A stretch of DNA of 64,000 bases. Source: Cranoglanis bouderius. Its lineage: Eukaryota; Chordata; Actinopteri; Siluriformes; Cranoglanididae. The stretch covers positions 21,772,074-21,836,073 of the forward strand of contig CM042540.1 in assembly GCA_023630585.1 (NCBI GenBank), in the 5' to 3' direction. Shown one piece after another: positions 44,501-56,500 of this stretch. Position numbers and translations under genes: made by a program. Each line of letters opens with the position of its first letter. Position 1 is the stretch's first letter. Under the pieces are notes generated by a model. It saw only the letters and a list, made by a program, of their open reading frames with translations. It was not told the origin of the DNA and ran no database searches.

Positions 44501-47500
44501 GGAATGACTTGAAGACTGTAATTCACGGTCACCATCAAATTTAACTGAACTTGAGCAGTTCTGTGAAGAAGAGTGAGCAAATATTGCAAAGTCTAGATGT
44601 GCAAAATTAGTAGAGACATATCCCAACAGACTAAAGGCTGTAATTAAAAAAAATAAGGCAAATTAAAGCAAGGGGGTTATCCCCCTTTTAATTTTTTATA
44701 TTTTTTTCTGACATGTTGGTGTTGTATCTTTCACTTGGATGTTATAAGTTGCACTGAGTAAATACAGCTGGATAAAACAAAAACTGTGTCTGTCTTCATT
44801 TCAGGCTGAAAAGCAACAAAATGTGATTATTTTAAAGGGGGGTGTGATTCTTTTCTATACCCACTGTAACTCCAAAATATAATGGTTTTAACAGGAAGTA
44901 AATCACATTTTAAATGTGTTGTTTTTAATACTTTCTCCCAGCATGAGTTACTCTGTAGAAAGCATCAAGACAAAACTGAAGGCCAACCCCATAATCCTTC
45001 AAGTAAGCCTGTTCTCCTTTTCAATCTGCCATTAATTCATGTTAATAACAATAATCAACCACTTGGATCTATTTATTTAATTCTTTTTATCAGATTCCCA
45101 TCGGCTCTGGAAAGGGATTTGTCGGATTGGTGGACTTGATCACCAAGCAGCGAATGACATGGCGGGGAAAGTCGTGGGCCGAGGACGGGCGGGCTTTTGA
45201 GACAAGAGCCCTCCAGTCCACAGATGACCCAGAATTCCTGGAAGAAGTCAATCAAGCCAGAGCAACCCTCATAGAACAGGTACAGTGCCATTAAACACAA
45301 CATTCATCTAAACAGTGCAGCTGTGTTAAGCTGATTTTGCTGGTCTTTTTGCTTATTTTCCAACAACAGGACATCCCAAAGTCTTTTATTTCTTTTCTCT
45401 CACAGCAGTTTGACAGTGCTAACAATTTTTTATTCATTGAAGACAGAAAAGTCGTGTTTTTATTCATGTATAGTAAAATCTAATGTTGTGGAATGTCGCT
45501 AGCCCCTTTTTATTTTTCTCTTGCCGTTAATGAGGCAAAAAAAAACCAGATTGCTATTTTTCTGAGAAACCGTAAACCCCACATTACCTACTGCCAGAGC
45601 TGCTGTTGTAGAAAATTAATCAGCATCTTCTGACCAATCAGAATTGAGCATTGAATGGCGCTGTGGCATAAATACAGTTCTAGGAGATTTGTACACATGG
45701 TACAAAGAGCACAAAAAAATGAAAGCTACCACAAAGCAAACGTTGTAAAACGACGAGTTCAGTAGCATGTCTTTGTGTAAACTGTCTTTCAGCTCAGCTA
45801 AACCATCCCTTTATTACGTCACTGTAACAACAGTGATATAAATACTGTCCCCTCCAAAAGTATTGGAACCGCACGGCCCATTCTTTCGTTTTTGTCATAC
45901 ACTGAAGACATGAATATTTACTTTAAGACTATCTGTTCCAGTACTTTTGCTCATCTAAAAATTGAGTGGTCTGCCACCAAAGGTGCCATGTAGCCAAGTT
46001 GTTTAATACATCTAGATGTAAATTTCAGGAAATTCAAGCTGCATATTCATCTTTTGGTCACAAAAACCCAAACGTCTTCAACGTAGAGCAAAAAACAAAA
46101 GAATTGGCGTTGCCGTTCCAATACTTTTGGAGGAGACTGTATTATAACATAATTTGGAGGAGACTGTATTATAACATAACTGTATATTTATTTAGTTTGT
46201 GGTTTAGAATATTAGAATAACCATCTTACTTCCCCCAGAGATAATTGCAAACAAAACAACCTTTCAAACCAATAACAGAGGATAAAAATATGTTACGTTT
46301 TCAACCTGCATATCACGTTTTATGCAGGTTGCAGATTTAGATGACGAATTTGCCGAGCTGCTTCTTGGAGAATATGGTGACAGCTTTGACTCGGTGCCTG
46401 CTGGGAAAGTACGTTATCAAATACATTTGTTTATGTGTATTTGATTATGTGTGTGTAGTAATTGTGGAGATGCAATAAAGCAGTGGGAATATGTTTTCAG
46501 TTGCAGGAGGCGGTGAGGAGAGTGACGCTGTCTCGTAATGGAGTGCCAGTACTGTGCGGAAGTTCACTGAAGAATAAAGGAGTTCAGCCTCTACTAGACG
46601 CCATCACAGCATACCTCCCTGCACCTGATGAAAGGAACCACGACCTGGTGTGAGTCTGCTCTCCTTCCTCTTCTCTGAGCCTGCTCACCTCTGTTTTGAT
46701 TCCATTCCTATTGATTTGATCTATGTATGTCTGGTTGGTTCAGATGTCCTGCTGGCACAAATATGTGTAGCTTTCCCTTGTTGAAACTGGTGGTACTGGT
46801 GTGTGATACTGGGAGCAAATTCAAATTCATACCACTAAGGGTTGTTTAATATATTTGTTAAACAAAAATATCTTTCGCTACAATTCTAGAATTAACAGTG
46901 AATTATTGAATGGTTAACCTCACTATAAGACACATTGCGGCTATATTATTATTATTATTATTTATAATTTTTTCCCCCTGACTTTTCAGTGTCTTGAGTT
47001 TGTTTGGACAAGTCAAATGATTCTGATTCGCTCAATGATTCTCTCAGTTGCATGATGCACCTAAATATGCAGCCTGATCTTGCTGCCATGTAAAGGAGAC
47101 AAAAGGCTATCTATCTATTTATCTATCTGACAATCTGCCTATCTTTTATAATATGAATGTTAGGGCTGGGAGATTTACCGATATAATATAAATATCATGA
47201 TAAATGATTACGTGATACACTTTTCTGAGATATCATTGGTGTCTTTTTTGTTGTTTTTTTAACGTTTTTAATAACTACAGATTAAATGGTACTCAGTGGA
47301 TGTCGTTGATTTGACATCATTTTTTAAAACCCTAATCATCTTTGTCTTTGTACGCGTTAAAGAAGTGTCGTCAAATGTTTTTTTTTTTGTTTGTTTATTT
47401 TACTACTGTTTTACAGACAGTTTGTTAGCTAAATTATATATAGTGATACGCATCTTCGTCCAGTTCTACTCATCGTCCAGCCCTAATGACTATATCTCTG

Positions 47501-50500
47501 TGTTTAGAAAAATAACTATGTTTCATGTCCAGCCCAGACAGAGTACTATTGCATGCACCGAAACATGAGAAATCTCTGTGCTTGGATCAAATGAGCCTGA
47601 AAAGAACCCACTGAACTCACAGACGTGAATCTTAGATTCACTGATTCTAACCGATTCAAACAGACTCACTGAACAACAAGAGAATCCTGCTCAAAAGATT
47701 TGCCGACTTGTGAATCAAGTTAGTCATACACACAATTACAAATACAACATAAATAAATGTTTTTAAAAGAATACAGACAGAAAAAAACATAAACCTGTGT
47801 AAATCATTTCTGTTTGATTATCATGAAGTCAGTTATGGATATGTATGGAATCAAATATTTTGTCTGCACATAAAATTTTTTTTAACAATGAAAAAAAATT
47901 ATAAATAAATAGCAAGGCTGCTTTCAGTTAATATATTTCAGTGACCTGTATGGATTAAGCCACTGATTCATTCACATTCAAGAAGACTGAATCATTTGCA
48001 AGCAGAATTTTCTCATAATTTAGTAGGGGTGTAACAATATAGGCTTCACAATTTCAATTCAATTAGATTCTCAAAGAATTTTGAACATGAATTATGATTA
48101 CAAACAGAGGTTTAAAATTGTAATCAAAATGTAAATAAATAAATAAATTCTAAAAGATTTAGATTAAATAAACAAAGTGTCTGACCTGGTGACTTTGAAA
48201 ATGATAGACTAAAACATAATGAGCTCGGTAGCAGAAATAGAGCTCCAAAGTCGGCTAAAATGCCTGATTTCCATGGCCTTAAGTGTCGTTATAACCGTTT
48301 AACCATTATAACGTGGTTGTGTAACTATATAACATAACATATGTGTGTCAGTCGATCCGGAGCTATCAAGTGCAGATCTTGCAGGCTCCCCATGAAGGAA
48401 CACAATCACGTGACCAGCGTGTTCACTATATAGTTTAACTTTATGGATTGTGCAGATTGGGAGCACTGGTGTTCAAACTGTATTACACACATAATTAATA
48501 CAATGCTAATATGTACAATGTGAATCGCACATTTCCATCATGCACATCATCACATTTTTGCATCGCAGTGTTTTTTATTATTTAGCCATTTCCAAATCCC
48601 ACACACTAGCTAACTCTTCCCTATTGCACAGCAATTTTCCAACCTGCCTGCTAATAGACTTCCTCTGAGATGCGTGAAACCAGCTACCAAATGTTCTCAT
48701 GTGAAATTATAAGGCTGCTGCATGTGCGAGGATGCTAACTATTCTATTCTCTATACATGAGCTGACACACCCACAGCTGTACAATGTTGCTCTTATTAAC
48801 AGAGAAGATTGCCATCCTTTGAAACACCGTTTTCCTGATGATAGTTGGACAGTCGTAGCCTCATTTGTGTGTGTGATTTTCTTCTTTTGTGTGTTTAGGC
48901 GCTGGTATAAGGATGACTTGTGTGCTTTGGCATTTAAAGTGGTCCATGACAAACAAAGAGGCCCTCTGGTTTTCCTGAGGATCTACTCCGGCTCTGTGAA
49001 ACCGCAGTCAGCAGTGTACAACATCAACCGAAATGGAACGTAGGTCTATCACAAAAATACTCCGTAATCACAAAAACATTCAGTAACCTGCTTCATTAAG
49101 CACATCTGGGCCACGCAGTCCATCTTACCAAACTCATAAGTGATATAGAAATCACATGAAAGTCTGATTAGAGCACATTAACACTTGTATGAAATGTTTC
49201 ATGTATGCAACAGAGAGAGGATGAGTCGTCTATTGCTGCCGTTTGCAGATCAGCACGTTGAAATCCCCTCACTGTCTGCAGGGAACATCGCCCTCACTGT
49301 GGGCCTCAGACAGGTACAGTGTTCATTCATGAGCAGTGTTGTCTCACACTCCAAAGCTTTAATATGTTAGGTGTGTCATTTTAGGTTTAGCTCTAGTTTT
49401 TGGAAGCCAAATGGCTGTTAAACATTACTAGGAATAAACTACTAGGCAACTATGTAAGGAGGGCCATTACCACTCTGAAATTGATTATTTTTTCTTATAA
49501 GAGCACTTCCCAAAGTTTACACTTCAGCAATTTGCCAGCATTAACAATTTTTCATTTCTTAGACAGTCCCTACAGGATTTTGCGATTTTGCGAGCGCAGA
49601 AATGAATGCAAAATCAAGGAAACTCCGCAATATTCGCAAAAACTGCATCACACATTTTGAAAAAAAAAAAATCTCCACAAAATCCTGTATGGACTGCTTA
49701 AAGAATGATGCTTTTTATACGTTTATAGTTACATTTATGTTTATGTTGTGGAACTTCCACAAAACAAGTTAGTTAAAGTTATCACTAATGTTATAACAGC
49801 ACCAGCCCTCTCCGTTCAAGATAATAAGACAAAAAAAAATGCAGCTTTTCATTTGATTGAGAAACCACAATCCCCTCAGAAAATGTGATGCTACTGGTTT
49901 ACCTACCTCTGCGTGTTACAAAGCACTGACACTGCAAGACTCCTTCCAAAAATGCTATAAACATATCCTGACAGAACACTGCATCATATCAACACTTACA
50001 CACATTTATATGGGAGGTCCCTGTGTAAGATGTTACTATAGAAACAATAACGTATTACAACTAGCACTTTCTGAGAATCTGATAGCGCTGTTGTATAAAC
50101 GTATATATTGCATACTAAAGCTGTTACTACACAAGCAAATTGCTGCCTTTTCTTTTGTTTTTTTCTAACAGAAATATTTTTTTAGATTAGATCAATCACT
50201 CATTTAAAATGTAACCTATCACTTTCAAGTGTCTTAATAATATTACTAACGTTATAGTGTTATTATTAACGCCAGTCAATTTCATGCATCATATAATATA
50301 ACCTGGTACGGTCCTGTGCTCACTCAGACGGTGACAGGTGACACCATTGTCTCGTCCAAAGCCTCAGCAGCAGCCGCAGCGCGCCGGGCACACAACAAGG
50401 CAGAGGAGAAGAGAGGGTCTAGCAGAGATATGAATAGTCTTGTACTGGCCGGGGTTGAGGTGCCTGAGCCCGTCTTCTTCTGCTCTATAGAACCTCCTTC

Positions 50501-53500
50501 CATGGCCAAACAAGCAGGTACGTATCATGTTTACCTCCCAAATGTACAACCAGACTGTATCTCAGATGTTTCAATTAGAGTTTGAGTGTCTAGTGTTTAA
50601 TAAAGACTCACCATATAGTACAACATATACTGGGCTGTATTGGAATATGGTTGGTGACTTGACCAAACGTTCCTCATATTCAAAGACGGGTTACGTATGT
50701 TTATGCACTCCAAGTCTTTTTTTTTTCTTTTTGTAGACAGCGTTTTTCAATAGCACCTAGACCACCATCTTTAAACACAAGCCATTGAACACGAAAAAAA
50801 ACATGCGATAGAAAATGCAGACTAAACAAGCAGATAGCGTTTTTTCCCCATTTGCTATCAAATGTAACATAAAAGTGAGAGACAGTTTAAAGAAGGACAA
50901 CTAAAAACAACTAATATGGTGATCTATGAAGGAGAAGATGGCACATTTCTATAAACATATAATAGAAGTCTAGTATATTAACAATAATCCTCAGCATTAT
51001 TTTTAATCTACAACCCAAAACCCAAAATAAATATCAGTGTGACATATTATGGTTACATCAAACTGCCAGACAGTAGTGCTCGACTTAATACTGCTCCAAG
51101 TAGGGCTGGGCGGTATGACGGTATATACCGTTAGCGCGGAATAAAATGTCTACCGTTACAGATTTTTCTATTCCGTGTATACCACGAAATGTAAAGAAGT
51201 GGGCGTGGTTAACTTTGTGCGTAGTGCTCCTGCACGTGAGAACGATCAAGAAGCTGTACATAAGAGTAGTTGTGAGAGGAAAAACATGGAGAAAGATAAG
51301 CACGCTGGTGAAGAAGTCCCACAAACCAATCCTGAGCAGGAGGAGGAACTTGTTATGAAAAGAGGCGCGACATCGGTGGTATGGACGTGGTTCGGGTTTA
51401 CAAAATCTGACAAAAAGCAGAAAAATGTTATTTGCAAACTGTGTCGCAATGTTCCCACTAGCAGCGCTAGCACAAGTAACCTGTTTTATCATCTTAAAAT
51501 GAAGCATGTCAAAGCATGTCAAAGATTTACAGTTGATTTACCAGAATGACTATTTTTTTACGTGATATATATCATCACCATGAAATAAAATTACTCATTC
51601 CGTGAAATAGATTTTTCGTCATACCGCCCACCCCTAGCTCCACGCTTAAGCCGGTGTCACACAAGAAAAAATGTATTCCAAGGCCAGAATCGTGCTTAAA
51701 ATCCCACGTTTGAGTAGCACATAAGTCTGAAGTTACATCTGAGGTCTGAATACTGATGTGTGCAAGAAGTGTTAACTCCTCACTACACCTACGTAACTCA
51801 GTTCTGAATACAGCCCGTAGTGAACATCATATCTTTGTGGCATTATGGCTTATTTAGAACCTTATTCGGTTGCTGGCTGTGACCAGAGACTTATGACTTA
51901 TGACATATGACTTACTTTATATACACTGTGTATGTTGCAATTAATGAGGCACATTTTATGACAGCATTCTAGTAAACTACTAACTAGACATGAAGACATG
52001 AGCCTTGGTTGTAAAACTCATTTATGGGCCAAAACAGTACATAGGCATTACATAGAGGAGGGTTTTGTCATGGTTAATGCTGACTCAACATATAAATGTG
52101 CAACAGTTATGCAAATATTCACTGCTAAAGAGCAGTAGAAAAAGTCCACTATCTCCATATTTCTCTATTATTTTCACCTTGCATTAATTAGCCTGCTCAT
52201 TGGCATTTTTTCACCAGAGAGCAGCAAGGAGCTAGAAGTTGCAGTTGAAATCAGAATTAAATTCCTAAATGATCTTACTTCTTATGACAAGAAGTTACAT
52301 TTCTTCATCAAAGCATGTATAAGTAATAATATCCCATCTTTGTTTCAGCTTAGGGTCTGATAAAAAGCTGAGGCACATTAAAAGAGACAAATACATGTAA
52401 TAATTATTCGAATTCAATAATTATAATTCACCATGGTGCTACATAGCAAACCAATACATTATATAATATACTGTAAATATACAGTGGGTATAGAATGGCC
52501 AAGACTGCAGTCCACAAACGGTCACCATCAAGTTTAACTGAACTTGAGCAGTTCTGCAAAGAAGAGTGGGCAAATATTGCAAAGTCTAGATGTGCAAAGT
52601 TAGTAGAGACATATCCCGACAGACTAAAGGCTGTAATTAAAAAAAGTTAAAGTAAAGCAAGGGGGGTGATTCTTTTCTATACCCACTGTATGGTAGAGAA
52701 ATGTAGTGCTATGGCTACATACAAAACCTCAAAGTGAATAGCCATAGCAAATAAATAGTATGTCAAAATCAGTAGGACATCCAATCATTATATCAGTGTG
52801 TGAATTGTACCACAAGGTGATAGCATGTCCAGAACTGTGCCAATGGTGTTTTCTCACGTGCTAACACCACGTCAGATGTTTTCCTCTCTTAGAGCTGCTT
52901 TAAGCATTTGTGTCTGATTAATATGTGCATGTATAGAAAGAACAGTTTGTACGCAAAAAGAAAAGTTATTCTCCCACTTTAGCTCTTGGATTACTGACTT
53001 TAATTCTTGGATTACTGAGTAATATTTGCTTATAAAAGAACTTCCACTTCTACTCAAAATACAGAACTGCACATCACCTACATGACCTAAGGTCACATGA
53101 TCAGATAGCAATTTCTGGGAAGGTTCTGTTCCTGAAGAGAAGGACAAACACATGATTGAAATTCATTGCAGTTCAATAGCAACTAATTAATGCAATATGA
53201 ACTGACAGGCATCTTTACTGAGATTAAACAGCCACACATGATCTGTGATTTAAAGGTAAGGACTTTAGCCTCCCAAATTGACATAATACATTGTTTTCCC
53301 CCTCTATGATCTCTCTCTAAAATACAAAATGTGTTTTACATTTAGTCTTGGGGAAACTATTCATTAGAGTCTGGTGGATCAGTTTAGTTATGGGTGTTAT
53401 TATGCCTTGTCATCTAGCCTTATTTCTTTTTTCATTATCAGTGCCACTTTCTAAATGGGTCTGTCATAAAACGTCGCTGAATGTTTGAATTTATAAGATG

Positions 53501-56500
53501 AGGCCATCACCTGCCTGAAGCTAAGGACACAGTTTAAAAATTGCATATACAGAAAATATCCTGGTAAAAACAGCCTCTGTTATTTTAGTTTAAATATTTT
53601 AGTCTGAAATTTTATTGCAAAAAAAAAAAATGATTGCAAGAAACCAAATATAAGAAATAGTTTTGTTCTGTTGGCAGATAATTTTGATAATTTTAAGCAT
53701 TTATTTCTAGAAAGAAACAAAATTATCTGCTAATAGAATATGAATAATTTCAAGCTTGAAATTAGTTTAAAAAAAAGTCTAAAAACAGGTTTAATAATCT
53801 TATATTTGGTTCAGAGTAATTTTATAATAGGAAATAATAGATACATTTTTACTATATTCAAGATTTTTCCATTTATTTCACTTAGTCTTATAAATCTGTT
53901 GATTCGGTTGATGATGACTTAGTAAGGAATAAAAACAATGGGGGCATGCTGTTACAGGAAAATAATCAACAACAGGGTTAGATCCTGTTATCAGTTTTTC
54001 TGTATTTTGAAGAAAGACAAAAAAATATTACTAAGAAAGCACAAAGCCTTCGATCTTGAAGACTTTCCAATGTTGGGAAAGTTAAAGGAACTGCTTTACC
54101 GCGTCTATGTATGTTTTTTTTTTTTTTTTTTTTCCCCAATCCATTTATGTGGAGTGTCCAGCATACATGTCCCTGTAAATGAGCTGTTACTACAGAAACA
54201 ATAATATACAGTACTGTCAGAGCTGCTGTTATAAACACTACATTAATCAACACCTTCTGACTATTCAGACTCGATCATTTAACGGTGATGTGGTGTCATA
54301 ATATTATTTTTTCACCGCAGATCTTGAGCATGCTCTGAAATGCCTCCAGAGGGAAGACCCCAGTCTGAAAGTCAGGACAGACCCCGACTCTGGACAGGTA
54401 CGTAATCTTTCGCTACCACAATTCTCAAAGGAGCAATCATACTAAAAGTGAAACATCCGATCTAAATCTACTAACTAACTTGAATGTCTAGTCACGTTGA
54501 TATTTTTTTATATCGTTAAGATATCACTATTCTTACTTGCTCTTAAAAATCACCTCAATAGACAGTTCTGTGTGGTATGGGAGAGCTTCACATCGAGATT
54601 CTGCATGATCGTATAAGGAGAGAGTACAACCTTGAAACGCACTTGGGGCCGCTACAGGTTGCCTACAGAGAGACCATCGTCCAGTCAGTAACCACAGCAG
54701 GTAAGTTGAGCACAGACGTCCACGACTGTTTGCTTTACTTTTCTGCTTTAACACACCTGACTCAAAACAGTTTATTCACGCAGGAAAAGGTAGATAACAC
54801 TACAGTGCAGTCTTAGAAATACCAGCATGAGTATAATGCAACAGCAAGTCTATAGATTAATCTGTAGTAAATTAATTCATGTAAATATGCAGCTAAAACC
54901 CAAAGTGTATATTTGTACTTACTTTCCTGGGTTAAATTCAATATTATTTTGCAAAGTAATGTTTATTAGAAACAATTTGATTTGCATACGCATTCACAGA
55001 TCTTTTAAACTGATTACATTTTGAGTGTTATGGATGGGTTGTAATAAAAACTTCCACACACACACACACACTCTGACTGTTTCAGTTTCCATGAAATTAG
55101 TCAAGTGGTAATGTGAAGTGCCACTGTGAAACAAAACATAACCACTTCAGATCTCATTTATATAGAGTATAAATGGTTTTGTAAGCAAGAAATATTATAT
55201 TACTGAATCCTCATTCATTTAGTTTAGTTGAATACCTCTGCTATAGTGTAGAATTTGGAAAGCACACGAGCAGAAAATTGGCCAGCAACACAAACTAAAC
55301 TACAGCACAGGTGATAAGTGTCAGGGTGCATGCCTCAGTGACCCAATTAGAGCTCTGACCTTAATGAAGTTCAAAGTCATTAAACCTTTATGATAATCAG
55401 CACTATCCAAAGAACAAGGAAGGTTTGGAAGCAAGCAGAAGGTAAGGGTGTTACCCATATGTTTTAATATCGTTTAAATATATGTCACATACACTTTGCT
55501 GAGTGTGTTTTTAAAAATTTTTAATAAAAATTGTAAAGTGAATCTTGGTAAATATATAAATATATTAATACAATGGTAAAAATAAAATTTCTACAGATAG
55601 TTTTTCCTTCTTGTTAAATAGTGTATTTATTATGTAAATATAAATACACAGTTTTATTGCAATTCATAGTTTTTATTGCAGGATTAACTGCAGGATGGAA
55701 GGTTAAAGGCTAAAGGTGTTTCCTTGTTTATGGTTTAACAGCAGCATAGTTTCAGTTTACACATGGAATATATAACTCTGTTGTGTCAGTAACACTGATA
55801 AAATATTTCTGACTACACTGAACACCTGACTGAATAACGTAGCAGTTTCATCCACAATTATGGCCCCTATGTACTAGATATTGTAATTGCTGGATAAGTG
55901 TTGTGCTTACAAATCGATGAAATGCTTAGAAAGCTTTCTTGTATATTTTTTATGTTTCAGACACACTGGATCGCACACTGGGGGAAAAGAGGCATGTTGT
56001 GACTGTAGAGCTGATGGTGAGTCCATGGGAAGCGTCTGCTCCAGGCACGTCGTCTTGTCACATGACTTTTGAGGAGGAAATAGAAGGCCAAATTTCTGCT
56101 GACATTAAAGAGGCAGTGGAAAGTGGAGTTCAGAGTGCTTATCTCCAGGGTAAATATATTATTTAGCCACCTGTTTTCATGCAATTTTTTTTTAAACTAT
56201 TTTTTAATATGATAAAATTAAGAACCGAATGCATTTTGAGAAAGCTTAATGAGCTAAAATACTGATTAGTAGTACTAAGTAGAATAAGACACTGATAGAA
56301 ATTTCTACTGTGGCTGAACAAAGCTACAGCAACATATAAAGTGTGTCTTCAGAACAAAAGTGGGTGTTTCATAACATCTAAGCTATTCTCAATCATGCGA
56401 GACACGTAACACTACTAGCTATGTTTCCATCCAAGTTGCGAATTTAACTTATGTGAAAAATTGGAATATCGCATAAAACATTTGCGACTTAAGCACAGTT

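Larger units (their letters stand above)
50518..54320 (+). other. gfm2: gfm2 intron 14
   Basis: A 3.8-kb intron with the hAT-like mini-element (51101-51636), a 207-bp Tc1-derived element (52482-52688) and a repeat R copy (53940-54300). The remaining AT-rich sequence holds nothing I can name. Confidence 0.65.

Noticed and set aside
51085..51522. 145-codon - strand ORF in gfm2 intron 14
   Set aside because: It is the antisense shadow of the BED-finger frame in the hAT-like element and resembles no family.
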